Part shown: one piece after another, positions 34,061 through 45,074 of the stretch | How the letters are laid out: each line of letters opens with the position of its first letter | Numbering within the stretch: the first letter of the stretch is position 1 | NCBI GenBank assembly: GCA_025449115.1 | Contig: JAHLKC010000044.1 | Coordinates: forward strand, 1-64,000 | Source of the DNA: Chytridium lagenaria | Taxonomy: Eukaryota; Chytridiomycota; Chytridiomycetes; Chytridiales; Chytridiaceae | Reading direction: 5' to 3' | DNA: 64,000 bases | Position numbers and translations under genes: made by a program | The notes under the pieces: generated by a model | What the model was told of the DNA's origin: nothing | What the model saw: only the letters and a program-made list of their open reading frames with translations | Databases searched by the model: none

Positions 34061-35839
34061 GAAATCTCTCCATGTCCCAGATGCAAATGGAAGAGTCACC
34101 TGTCCAGGACTCCTACCATGATGTGGATATACGGCAAGATACTTCCATATAGATCAGCTATGGAAACAGATGATGAAGAAACTGATTGCACAATCACTTT
34201 TGATCCAGTCACGTTAATCATACAATCATGCAGTAAATACCAGCCATCACCTTAACCAAGTTTAAACGTCTGCAACTCAGGACCTTCCTACAATCCGTTA
34301 TTACTCGTTAGATGGAAGAATCAGGACGGGAGGTATTGATCTGGCAGTGGTCTGGTCTTTGTTAGGAAAAAGGTAGCCATCAACTGCACCAAGAAGGCGA
34401 ACATATATCAAAAGATGGCGGATGGGCCATAGCTGCAGGAATAGATCATCCCTCCAGAGTGCTTAGTAGACTGGTCTCCTGTCACTTTTTCCCTTTGCAC
34501 CATTTAGCTTGCATGTTTAGCAATAAAAGCACTGTGATCTTCTCTTGACCCATCCCTCCCTACCTAGCTTTGACTAGGGGGTAGGCGAGAAGAGTAAAGG
34601 AGTTGCTCCAGCAGAGCAAGTTCACAGAGCACCTAGGGACAGGATGTACTCCTGAATCTAAGTGATGTTAATGTTGTTTGGCAATGGTGTGGGTGAGTGA
34701 TTGCGAGCTTCTGCGTATTTGAGGGAGAAGGGAACAGATTTAGTATCTTCATTATCAACTTACCTTGCTTATAAACCAATATCAGCACCAGATTGTCTCC
34801 TGGCAATTGGGCATAGCTATAAGTCTCCATGCCACCCTACTATGGATGGCACCTTTTGGAACATGGGCTCTCGTTTGCCTCTCAGAGCTTTGAACAGGGT
34901 AACCTCACTCATTGCCTGCCATCAGCGCCTGCTCATCAGGTCGATGAGCGCCAGATGTGGAATGCAGCTGACCAAGCCTCAACTAAAGGACACTGTGAAT
35001 GAGGAGGGATTCCATCACAGCCTTCCGTCTCAAACGCCCAGATTGCAGCTTCACCAGGCTGTAAGGGGGCAGAGGGGTGACTGTCATCCAACTAAGAGTG
35101 AAGGGGAGATCACGTCACGAGGCCACGCACGTGGGGATATAGGATAGACAATCAACTCAATATCAACTACTGGATTCAACAGGTCAAATTAGATCAAGAG
35201 ATTTTGCATATTGAAGTAATACATAAAATACAAATGAAAAATAGACACAACATATGCACACACACATAAACCGCACATATGCGTGCCACCTCCTTCAATA
35301 TAAACCCTATAAACGTGGGGAAAAAGTGCATATACAAAACCCAAAGGAAAAGGAAGGGAGGATTCAATATGACGCGTAAATGTTCATGGATGCGGAATAT
35401 GCGGAACTCAACAGACTTAGACAAAATGTCCTTATGAGCTATAGGCCATGTGAGTATTGTAATTTTTCACATTCTCCCTATTTTAAGAACAGGCTTACAT
35501 AAGAAAAGACGAACTTAGTTGTCAGAAGTATAAGAACCATCTGTGAATATATCAGAGCTTGCATTATTGGCAAGTCTATAAGGCTAGGTATTGGCAAAGT
35601 TTAAGTAATTGTTACCACCTAACATCTCTATGGCTAGTGGTATTTAGGAATATTGTGTGCACTTCTTTTATTTGCAGAAGGCCTGGGGTTGTTTGGGGCT
35701 TTGTGTGGCGGCTCTTGATCAAGTAGGTCAAGTGCCAGCAATGAGATCACGCTACATAATCATTGTGGTGAGTATCTCTGTGCTCTAAAATCAATTCAAC
35801 CATCTCATGGTCCGTCAGTGGCGCCACAAAATGGTGTTA
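34061..35839. other. Unassigned sequence, mostly inside arm 1
   Basis: About 1.8 kb, largely shared with 41840-43200 in inverse orientation. Short frames only. The innermost 260 bp (35190-35450) are AT-rich with CACACACA runs. Nothing identifiable. Confidence 0.5.
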
Positions 35840-36204
35840 ACATTCTATTTGCAAGGAATTTGTTTATCTACAAAGGTGTAGTTGATTCACCAAACAGCTT
35901 TATAGAATTCGGTTGGATCATGCAAGTATATTTGGGCGTATGCAGATTGCTATGACGAATCTATTCTTGAAACCTAAGTTAATGAATGAGCTAAGCCAGT
36001 AGCGTTCATCATTGATGGTTCTCAAACATCAATTGCTTTATGAGCAATGTTGAAATCTCCTACAACAATTGTATATGATTGAGCCTTGAGACACTTTACA
36101 AAAGTGTGTAGGCGTTCAAGGAACTTCATTTTATAATCCTGTCTGTGATCATGCCTTGTGCCATTTGGCGCATAGGCTTCCAAATTGAAAGTCTTGACCA
36201 TCAA
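35840..36204 (-). pseudogene. Second exonuclease III-type domain fragment
   Basis: The minus-strand frame gives AYAPNGTRHDHRQDYKMKFL, then TIVVGDFNIAHKAIDV, NDERYWLSSFINLGF and HDPTEFYKAVW. Each block aligns with the domain in element C (YCPNGTRHEHRHHYKM, LLGDFNISHTSQD, HDPQSFYQAVW). The N-terminal Asn and Glu motifs are not found upstream and the C-terminal Asp-His is not found downstream. This is a decayed piece of a related gene or element. No integrase or RT of element C type sits beside it. Confidence 0.75.
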
Positions 36205-36900
36205 AAAAAACGCGTGGGCTTGCTGCTGCTGTTCTCGCGCTTGTCACCGGAGTCTTTAGCCATAACCAAAAGAAGTGCTACCAAAGTGAAGTTGAAAAAA
36301 ATTCTTGAAATTCCGACATTAAAACTCTTAAAGCGTACTTTGCCTTATTACTTTTAACAAAGTTTCGGGGCTCATAGAATTTTCATCCAATTTTATTCAA
36401 TAAAAATCTGTGCCTTTTATACGTGTTCTTACACTGAAACACTTCCCCTAGGGGCAGATGCCGCTCATCACGCTTCTGATTTGTACACGATGCGCAAACC
36501 AATAAATCCCACACGGCAAAGCGGTCAACCTGCCGCAACAATAAGTAAGCCATATGCGGCATCAACATCGCATATACAAACAGGCTTCAGGGATAAGGGG
36601 AGATAAACTGAAACAAAGATAAAGATGCAATAAACAAATCACATCAACTTAACGCGTCGGAAACAAAACATAATATTCGCGACGCGTAACAAAGGTGATT
36701 GGAGGATAATCAAGATAATGAAAACACTTAAACTAAACTTAACATCCAGGAGTGGAAAAACAATTTAAAGAAAAACTGTTTGACTAAAAGTAAGGGGACG
36801 AAACTGAATCTCCACGACGCGTTCCGACGCGTCTATACTTCACAGAAAAGTAAGTGGGGCAGCGTCAAGAAACCCATGACGCGTAAAATCCAACATTAAC
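36205..36900. other. Unassigned sequence
   Basis: No coding signal. Several ACGCGT-containing stretches and AATAAA motifs suggest LTR debris, but no matching partner was found in the window. Confidence 0.4.
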
Positions 36901-36929
36901 ATGGAAGAAGCTATGTCCTTCCCTGATGA

Positions 36930-37700
36930 AGCCAAAATAGTATGCTGCAATGCTTCAAGAGTACAATGAGCTCATTAACAGAGGAACATGGGAAGGAAGT
37001 GGCTTTACCCCAAAATACACAGCATATTGATGGTTAGGGTTAGGTGACCAAAAAGTTTAGTTGATCCTTGACAAAGCGCAATGGGTCGCGCAGGGTTGTA
37101 GCCAAATTCTGAACGTGGAATACACCACAGTCTACTCCCCAGTAGCAAACTCAAAGACCATCCCACTCTTTTTGGCATTTGGGGCTTTGATTAAAATGTT
37201 TGTCTATCCAATAGACATAATAGTTGCATACCTCAATAGAACCTTACATAAGCTAAATTAGTTTAATTATGCCTCATGGTTTTAAGTGATTCACAGAGGC
37301 CAGAACGCCTTACGTCTGCAAGCATAAACTAGCACTTTACAGCTCTTGACAGTGTACACCAATCAGGAAAAGAGTGGTACAGTGCTCTCAAACAATAGTA
37401 ATCAGAAAACGATGTTACCATCACTTGTGCTGATGTCTGCCATGTCCTTAAGTATTTTGAAGAATTTGGCTGTTTAGTCCACACTAATCAATACATTGAT
37501 TACAATATAGTACTTGCTGAACGTGAATCAGCTATAGAACAATTATACTCGCTGAAGACAAATTAGCTATAAAACAATTCATTGCACGTGCCAATGAAAG
37601 GCTTAAAAAGTTTAAAGTTGGTTCCTCCGGCGGTTGACTAAATAATAAAAATTCAAGTCATGTAAAGATAAAGGAAGTTTTTTCGCCAACAGTTCTACAC
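36930..37700 (+). pseudogene. Copia reverse transcriptase remnant
   Basis: KAQWVAQGCSQILNVEYTTV, YSPVANSKTI and VYPIDIIVAYLNRTLH match the copia RT start, and in the intact copia element the equivalent is KARWVARGFSQIPDVEYTET. Further on, IARANERLKKFKVGSSG also aligns. Heavily decayed; the YVDD motif is lost. Confidence 0.75.
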
Positions 37701-38034
37701 TTGGCACTTATTAAAATCATCCTAACCCGAACCAAAACATCTAAAACTAGACACCAATTTTTTTAAAAAAAAAACCTGGTTTTACAGATAAGCCAACCTC
37801 TATGGTTGTCAACTGGAAACACAATCCAGATGCAAATCCTCACCTAACCCTAAATCTAAGTATGATAAGCATGAGTTAGAATTATTCAGAAGCTAGCTAA
37901 ATACAAGTACCTGCTCTCCTTTTTCATGCTGTTGGAAACTGGCGCGTTGTAGACGTGAAGTGTAACATATGAAGTAATGAATGAGTTTATCTGATTATAA
38001 ACCCAAAAATAAAATAAACTACAGTTTCCTTAAT

Positions 38035-38100
38035 ATGTTCACCCACGTCTCACCCACTGCTTCACCCACTCTCACCCAGCTTCACCCAATATTCGGACTT
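38035..38100 (+). repeat. TTCACCCA-type short repeats before recombinase copy 1
   Basis: Variants of TTCACCCA or TCACCCA recur about six times in 65 bp. They are followed by CGGACTTTTAATTTT, which also stands before copy 2. The same octamer is repeated at 39770-39990. Confidence 0.65.
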
Positions 38101-38130
38101 TTAATTTTTACACTTTGACACCAAAGCATT

Positions 38131-39200
38131 ATGCCCTGGCAAAAGCAAGCGAAAAAACTCCAGAGAAGCCGGACAAAAGTTGCGGCAAGGCAAATAAAAG
38201 TTCAAAAAATGAGCAACAAGAGAAGAACGGCCATCCAGGCGCTTGCTGATGCGGGTCTGGCAGCAGCCATTCAGAGGATAGGATGCGTCATGGAGGAGAC
38301 TTCGAAGACCATGACCTCCATGAAACACGAGCCCAACACTCAACGGGCCTGCGAGAAACACTTCCATGGACTCAGGAGTTTTTTGAGCGTATTGGGGATT
38401 ATGATAGCCTCATTGTTCTGGAAGAGAAGCCTCCAAAGCATTTTTGCCCATCCATGAGGCCGGAATCCATCGACCTTTACGTCCAATGGAAGAGGAGGGA
38501 CCCGGACAAGTATCCATTGCTTTTGGACCAGGATGATAATCCTGTGAAGGATGTTTTGGGGGAGCCAATCCCAACGGACGGAAAATGGTCGGACCCGTGC
38601 AACCTTGACCAACTGTACTCGGCGATTGGAGATTTACATCTCACTCGGAAGCAGAATGGGCCCTACAAGGAGGTTTGCGAGCTATGTGCTGCAAATGCCA
38701 TTCTTCATGAGATTCCAAAAGGATGCCAATTGCATCCGCTGGTGCCACAAGTGTGGAGTGCAGGAAATCCCACTGAAAGTCGTCTTCTTAAACACACCAA
38801 AGGAGAGAACACGAAGAATGGATCATCCTACCAGGCCTCTGGAGATTCAGCCATCTTACCGCATGAACTCTTGGACGTTCGTGATCACTTAATTGGTTCT
38901 GAAGCTACAACCTTGTGGGACCTGGAACTGTGGGTTTGCACCCTCATTGCGATACGTCTTTTCCTGTGGTGTGATGAAGTCATCAATATTGAATTTGAGG
39001 ACATTCAGGACAATCTTTCATTAATAACGACAGATTTGACGCTGGAGAGCTTGGTCATCAAAATACAGGTTGGTTACGAATTATATATATTTTATATTTC
39101 TAACATGATTATTGCGTTGCAAAGGGAAAGAGCGATAAGAGCCCGGTCTATCTTACCTTATGGCGGGACGACATACAAGAAGAGGTACAGATAGGGGAGG
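38131..39200 (+). pseudogene. Tyrosine-recombinase-like (Crypton-like) protein, copy 1
   Basis: Coding starts near 38131 with a basic region, shifts frame near 38375 and continues to 39069. A 56-bp intron follows (39070-39125, GT...AG with branch site CTAAC), then GKSDKSPVYLTLWRDD. The segment IAIRLFLWCDEVINIEFEDI resembles the first catalytic box of fungal Crypton-type tyrosine recombinases, where LFLR.DEV is expected. Here the Arg codon appears as TGG (one C-to-T change from CGG). A possible zinc site CELC-x12-CQLH is conserved in copy 2. The HxxR and Tyr boxes are not found, so the gene is truncated. Other origins for this family cannot be excluded. Confidence 0.5.
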
Positions 39201-39940
39201 GAGAGGTCGCTCAGCAGTGGATGGAGGTGGAGAGACGGGTCAACGAGAAGAAGAGGAGCAAAGGGATGGGGAGGGAACAATGGAAATTGTGACTACCCGC
39301 TCATCCACACACCCATCTCCAAATCTCAAAAGATCAAGGGAGAATGATGTTGTGGTGAGTACAGGGGAGAAAAGGAGACAAAGAGGTGGGGTAAATGACT
39401 TACCTGAGAGGTTTAATTAGCGGAGCAGAAATCAGGGGAAGATAAGCTGAACTTTCTAATTATCTTTGAGGGAATCCTTGACTTCTGATGACCGTGACAC
39501 TTCAACTCTTACTGATGCAGCAAGAAACTTCTGCAACATGACCATGGCTCCCATCCTGCTTTGCTTCCGCGATCACTGCAGGGGTGACCAAGAGCTCTCC
39601 ATCCGCAAATGGGGCAACTTTGCACCATCAACGTTCTCAAGGACCTGATGCAAGGGGAAGGGTGGCCAGTGCGGAGTGGGGGTGAATTGGAGCGCCTTCT
39701 GGGGAGGTGTTCGTGGTGGTGGATGGCGGAGAAGGGCGGCGTCGTGAGGAATGATGGTCGTTGATTGACCTCCACCCAACCTTCACCCATAGGCGATTTT
39801 TCAATAACTATTTTTTTTAAAAATTTTACAAATATTTTCATTGGTTGAGGTTGCCTTCACCCAGCTTCACCCAACCGGTAATAGATGTGTATTTATATAC
39901 TACTAATAAAATGTAAAGACCTATTGTTAAAAAATTATAC
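39201..39940. other. Region after recombinase copy 1
   Basis: A basic/acidic open frame (39160-39420, rich in Arg, Glu, Gly) overlaps the exon end. A short frame (39466-39648) contains LLCFRDHCRGDQELSIRKWG, which may be a decayed C-terminal part. TTCACCCA repeats follow. Nothing firm. Confidence 0.35.
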
Positions 39941-40152
39941 GTTCACCCACCTTCAACCCTTGTTCACCCAACGTTCACCCAGCACTTCACCCATTGCTTT
40001 GTCCTATCGGACTTTTAAATTTCGGACTTTGACAGCGAAGTACACAACCATGCCTAACCTCAGGACAACAACACGCAACCAGCGAGACAGGACCCAAAAA
40101 GTGAAAAAAAGCAAAGCTGAAGCAATGAACACGGAGTGCATCAATGCCATTG

Positions 40153-40433
40153 TCTTGAGAGATTAGGGATCCGTGTGACAACTGGGAAGTTGATTTGTCG
40201 ATGCTGGGTTGCTGGGACTGCTGGGGTTGCTAGGTTGGATGATGTTGGTGCACAAAGTTAATTAAGGGGGTTAATTGGTTTTAGGATTACTTTCTTTTTT
40301 TTTCTTGTTTGTTAGTGTTTACAGTATCTGAGTTTAAACCCAGATACTGTGCTTAGTTGATGTTGAGTGCGTTATAAAATGGCGACTGTTTACGCCACAA
40401 TAAACTACTTACAAATCTTCTTAATTCTCAACA
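40153..40433 (+). repeat. Solo LTR inside recombinase copy 2
   Basis: 281 bp flanked by the 5-bp duplication CATTG (40148-40152 and 40434-40438). The ends are near-inverse (TCTTGAGA and TCTCAACA). A TATAAA box lies at 40373 and AATAAA near 40400. Joining the flanks gives a reading frame that lines up with copy 1. No internal element remains, so this is the product of LTR-LTR recombination. Confidence 0.75.
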
Positions 40434-40787
40434 CATTGTGCTTCTAGCTGAAAAAGGTCTTGCAGACGCCATCAAACGCATCGGATGAGAGATGGGTGAT
40501 GATGTAAAGAGCATGACCTCAATCCAACACCAGAAAAACATCCAAGAAGCATACAAAAAGCATTTCCACGGACTCCAAAAATTCTTTAAGCGGATGGGTT
40601 ACTATAAGAGTCTCATAGTTTTGGAGGAAAAGGACACCAAAATACTTTTGCCCTTCAATGAAGCCTGAATCTATCCACCTTTACATCCAATATAAGCGTC
40701 GCAACACAGAGGATCACAATCACAACGTTGTGCTGGATGTTCTGGGAGCACCTATTGAGACAGACGGGAATTGGACCTACCCGCTAT

Positions 40788-41330
40788 GACGTTTTTAGTT
40801 GTTCAACCTGGTCGCGATGGGAAGCGGGGAAAGGGGAGGAAGCAAATGCGGTGGGAGTTTCTTGAGGTTGACGCGTTTTGTAGCGTCAAATGTTTGTTTT
40901 ATTTACTTAGCTTACTCATTATTTATTTTATTCTCCTTTGCACCTTCCTCGACCGGTTTTGTTAGTATGTTTTTTTTTTGGATTTACAAGATAAGCGGTA
41001 TTTAGGGATTTACAGAGTTTGGGGGACAGGTTTCTCGAGGTTAGCACGTTTTTCGCGTCTTGAAAGGTTGGGAAGAAGAGGGGAAGAGGAGAGAGAGGGG
41101 TCTAGAGGGGTTGGAACTTGGGGGAAGGATTTTTTGATCTTTTTCTCGGAGGAGTTTTCTGTTGGGAGATGTGAGAAGTTGAAGTAAAAAAATATACAAC
41201 TTGAAGCAAGATGAGGAGAGTTTTTTTTTTTTTTTAAGGGAGAGTCAATAAAGGTGGAGTGGTAGTTTGTTCTATTTGATCGTGTGAGTACGTAGGAAGT
41301 GAAGCCAAGTGGCTAGTAATGGGAGTAAAA
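40788..41330. other. Insertion of unknown type in recombinase copy 2
   Basis: About 540 bp separate two parts of copy 2 that are adjacent in copy 1. It is T- and G-rich, with no ORF of note. No clear terminal repeats or duplication were found. Confidence 0.4.
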
Positions 41331-43205
41331 CAGTAGCTGAAGGCACATATTACAACGTAACAACGAGCAACTTGGATCAGCTTTCTTCCGCGATTGGAGA
41401 CTGCATCTTACTCGGAACCAATTTTGCCCATACAAGGAGGTCTGCAAGCTCTGCGTTAGAAAGTCTCTGGAGGAAGACATTGCAACTGGATGCCGGTGGC
41501 ATCCTCAGATTCCTTGGGTATGGAGTGCTAGCAATCTGACAAAAAGCCGACTTTTGAAGACAACAAAGGCCGAAAATACAAAAACAGAATCTGTATATCT
41601 AGCAGCTTGAGACAGCGCAATCCTCCCACATAAAATGATGGTTATCCGTGACCACCTAATTGGAAACAACGGTGCTACGTTCGGAGACCTTGAGCTCCGC
41701 CTCTTTCTTTGTTGCGATGAGGTCATCAATATGATGTTTGAGGACATTTAAGACTACCTATCACTCCTCACATCAGACTGGACAGTTGAAAGCCTGGTTG
41801 TAAAATTCAGGTCAGATGTGCTGTGAAGAATTACATAATTCACATGGCCTATAGCTCATAAGGACATTTTGTCTAAGTCTGTTGAGTTCCGCATATTCCG
41901 CATCATGAATACATTTACGCGTCATATTGAATCCTCCCTTCCTTTTCCTTTGGTTTTGTATATGCACTTTTTCCCCCGTTTATAGGGTTTATATTGAAGG
42001 AGGTGCACGCATATGTGCGGTTTATGTGTGTGTGCATATGTTGTGTCTATTTTCATTTGTATTTTATGTATTACTTCAATATGCAAAATCTCTTGATCTA
42101 ATTTGACCTGTTGAATCCAGTAGTTGATATTGAGTTGATTGTCTATCCTATATCCCACGTGCGTGGCCTCGCGACGTGATCTCCCCTTCACTCTTAGTTG
42201 GATGACAGTGACCCCTCTGCCCCCTTACAGCCTGGTGAAGCTGCAATCCTGGCGTTTGAGACGGAAGGCTGTGATGGAATCCCTCCTCATTCACAGTGTC
42301 CTTTAGTTGAGGCTTGGTCAGCAATTCCACATCTGGCGCTCATCGACCTGATGAGCAGGCGCTGATGGCAGGCAATGAGTGAGGTTACCCTGTTCAAAGC
42401 TCTGAGAGGCAAACAAGAGCCCATGTTCCAAAAGGTGCCATAGTAGGGTGGCATGGAGACTCTTATGCCCAATTGCCAGGAGACAATCTGGTGCTTGATA
42501 TTGGTTATTAAGCAAGGTAAGTTGATAATGAAGATACATTGTTCCCTTCTCCCTCAAATACGCAGAAGCTCGCATCACTCACCCACACCATTGCCAACAA
42601 CATTAACATCACTTAGATTCAGGAGTACATCCTGTCCCTAGGTGCTCTGTGAACTTGCTCTGCTGGAGCAACTCCTTTACTCTTCTCGCCTACCCCCTAG
42701 TCAAAGCTAGGTAGGAGGGATGGTCAAGAGAATCACAGTGCTTTTATTGCTAAACATGCAAGCTAAATGGTGCAAAGGGAAAAAGTGACAGGAGACCAGT
42801 CTACTAAGCACTCTGGAGGGATGATCTATTCCTGCAGCTATGGCCCATCCGCCATCTTTTGATATATGTTCGCCTTCTTGGTGCAGTTGATGGCTACCTT
42901 TTTCCTAACAAGACCAGACCACTGCCAGATCAATACCTCCCGTCCTGATTCTTCCATCTAACGAGTAATAACGGATTGTAGGAAGGTCCTGAGTTGCAGA
43001 CGTTTAAACTTGGTTAAGGTGATGGCTGGTATTTACTGCATGATTGTATGATTAACGTGACTGGATCAAAAGTGATTGTGCAATCAGTTTCTTCATCATC
43101 TGTTTCCATGCTGATCTATATGGAAGTATCTTGCCGTATATCCACATCATGGTAGGAGTCCTGGACAGGTGACTCTTCCATTTGCATCTGGGACATGGAG
43201 AGATT

Positions 43206-43600
43206 TCATAGGATAGGTGAACAATGCTTGTTCAAGGGCTTTCTGGCTAGTTGATAACCAAGAAAAACGTCTTTGTGAAAGCAGACGTGAGGATAATTCT
43301 GGACGCGTTGGGCTAGGTAATTGTAGACGGCTGCAATTTGCCTGGATTGTCCTTCATACCCCAAAAGGTATTCTAACTCTGTTTTAGCCTTTGTTTTAAA
43401 CGTCTGGTGCTGTTCCTTGAACAAGTATATGCTAACAACTAAGATTTTTGATGAATCTGACTGACAATTGAGAAATCATCTGTATGAATATCCTTAATAG
43501 TTGAATGCCATACGACCTTCTTTGTTAATGTACCACAGGCTAGTAGTGCATGTGAGTACTGGGACGCAGGCAGCTTTGTCTGTGTCAGCATAATTAATCG
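43206..43600 (-). pseudogene. Copia integrase C-terminal remnant, arm 2
   Basis: The minus-strand frame FKEQHQTFKTKAKTELEYLL, then GYEGQSRQIAAVYNYLAQRV and FHKDVFLGYQLARK, matches copia sequence after the integrase core (in the intact copia element: FKEQRRSIGTNAKTELGIFL). It is the mirror copy of 33690-34060. Confidence 0.75.
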
Positions 43601-43961
43601 ATGATTGTTAAACTTCTAATTGATCACGCAGCTAACGCGTTGAATTCATTCAAATAGGTGGTGCAGGAACAACAGAGATTTAGAGCAGAAATATTTTCAT
43701 GTCGTATCCTTTACACGGTAGAGGTACTTATCAGCATGAAATCGTAAACGTTTTTGTATTAGTGTATGTGTTGGCGCATTGGTAGGTTCGAACAACCAAG
43801 ATTTGCCAACCGGACCTCTCCCAAAGCCTTCCCAAGTAAATCCACAAACAAAGTGAAAATGTCAGCCAGAAAAAAAAAAAAAAAAAAAATTGACTTGTCA
43901 AAAATAATCTGTAGATCAAAATTCAACTACCTGCCTGATTCTCGGAATGTCTGGCAAAAAA

Positions 43962-44033
43962 TGCCGCCCCCTGGAATCGAACCAGGGTTCTCTCGGCCAC
44001 AACGAGAAGTAATAACCACTATACTAGAGCGGC
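43962..44033 (-). tRNA. tRNA-His (GTG), arm 2
   Basis: Mirror copy of 33235-33306, 72 nt, anticodon loop TTGTGGC. Confidence 0.92.
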
Positions 44034-44062
44034 TGCACTAGAGACAACACTGTTGTTTGTCA

Positions 44063-44135
44063 CGCCCAACGTGGGGGTCGAACCCACAACCTTCAGATTA
44101 AGAGTCTGACGCTCTACCGATTGAGCTAGCCGGGC
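44063..44135 (-). tRNA. tRNA-Lys (CTT), arm 2
   Basis: Mirror copy of 33133-33205, 73 nt, anticodon loop CTCTTAA. Confidence 0.93.
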
Positions 44136-44148
44136 CTAAGTGAAAAAA

Positions 44149-44222
44149 TGCTCCGCACAGGGATCGAACCTGTGACCTTGGCGTTATTAGCACCACGCTC
44201 TAACCAACTGAGCTAGCGGAGC
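44149..44222 (-). tRNA. tRNA-Ile (AAT), arm 2
   Basis: Mirror copy of 33047-33120, 74 nt, anticodon loop CTAATAA. Confidence 0.93.
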
Positions 44223-44240
44223 TACGTTGATTTGTCAAAA

Positions 44241-44314
44241 TGGTTGCGTCCAGGATCGAACTGGAGACCTTCTGTGTGTTAGACAGATGTGATAACCGAC
44301 TACACCACGCGACC
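44241..44314 (-). tRNA. tRNA-Val (AAC), arm 2
   Basis: 74 nt with the normal seven-base loop CTAACAC. The acceptor stem GGTCGCG/CGCAACC has the same C-A mismatch as arm 1. Confidence 0.9.
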
Positions 44315-44339
44315 AAATAGGTGGGACATTTCTTCCCTA

Positions 44340-44413
44340 CGCTCCTGCGTGGACTCGAACCACGAACCTTGACGTTAACAGCGTCACGCGCTAACCAGTT
44401 GCGCCACAGAAGC
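44340..44413 (-). tRNA. tRNA-Asn (GTT), arm 2
   Basis: 74 nt, anticodon loop CTGTTAA, without the extra T of arm 1. Confidence 0.92.
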
Positions 44414-44422
44414 AGGCGAAAA

Positions 44423-44495
44423 TGCCGCCTCTCGGGATCGAACCGAGTACCTTAGCATCTTCAGTGCTACGCTCTCCCAGGTGAGCTAAGGCGGC
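44423..44495 (-). tRNA. tRNA-Phe (GAA), arm 2
   Basis: 73 nt, anticodon loop CTGAAGA, normal T-loop TTCGATC. It lies seven bases from the left edge of element B. Confidence 0.92.
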
Positions 44496-44502
44496 TTGTC
44501 AG

Positions 44503-44968
44503 TGTGACGGAACGAGCCTAGCTAGGGCGAAGGTTCGTCAAAGGGGAAATATTGAAGGAATATTTGAAAGGAGAGATGAGAGTTTTGAAGGGTTTTTATT
44601 TAAGAAGAAGAAGCTGTTCAAAGTAGAAATGTTGATGAAGAAGTAGATGTTGAAGAAGTCAAAGAGAGAAGCTAGCCTTTTATAGGCGAAAACACGAAAA
44701 ATAGAGTTGAAAGTTAAAGAAAGTTTAAGAAGCTTTTAGAACAAATAAAGAAGAATTTCGAAGAAAAGAAACATTTAGAATGAAAAGGAAAGTTCGAGTT
44801 TTAGCTAAGAATGGTAGAGAAAATAAAAGAACTTCGAATAAAGTTGGCAAAGTTGGGGCTAAGCGCGGCAACTTGCGGAAAAAATAAACGAAGTGGAAAA
44901 ATACAATAAGGAAGGTAATACAAGAAACATTGAAGTAATACAAGAGATATTAGGGAAATTCCGTCACA
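44503..44968 (-). repeat. 3' LTR of element B
   Basis: 466 bp, TGTGACGG to GTCACA. Followed on the internal side by the purine tract (CCCCCCTA on the plus strand). Confidence 0.94.
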
Positions 44969-45074
44969 CCCCCCTACAAGAGCCTAAGCGAAGTGAAGGC
45001 GATGATGCAAGGAATTTCAAAAGAAGAAGGAAAGAGAAGTTAAAGAAATACATGTAAAAGAAGAAATAAAAGTG

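Larger units (their letters stand above)
31981..35453. repeat. Inverted duplication, arm 1
   Basis: It is the reverse complement of 41840-51267 once element B is left out of that arm. It carries the outer part of element A's LTR, the CATTT duplication, a poly-T run (32455-32474), six tRNA genes, a copia integrase remnant and about 1.4 kb of unassigned DNA. The arms differ mainly by single-base gaps with few substitutions. Confidence 0.9.
40047..41820 (+). pseudogene. Tyrosine-recombinase-like protein, copy 2, twice interrupted
   Basis: It begins MPNLRTTTRNQRDRTQKVKK. It is cut at 40153 by a solo LTR, resumes at 40439 (LAEKGLADAIKRIG), and aligns with copy 1 through KHFHGLQKFF and GAPIETDGNWTYP to about 40785. 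A second insertion of roughly 520 bp follows, and it resumes near 41355 (SNLDQLSSAIGD). The zinc-like motif CKLC-x12-CRWH and HPQIPWVWSASNLT are kept. At the catalytic box it has LFLCCDEVINMMFEDI with Cys in place of Arg (TGT, one change from CGT). It ends at the intron donor position, where inverted-repeat arm 2 begins. Confidence 0.5.
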
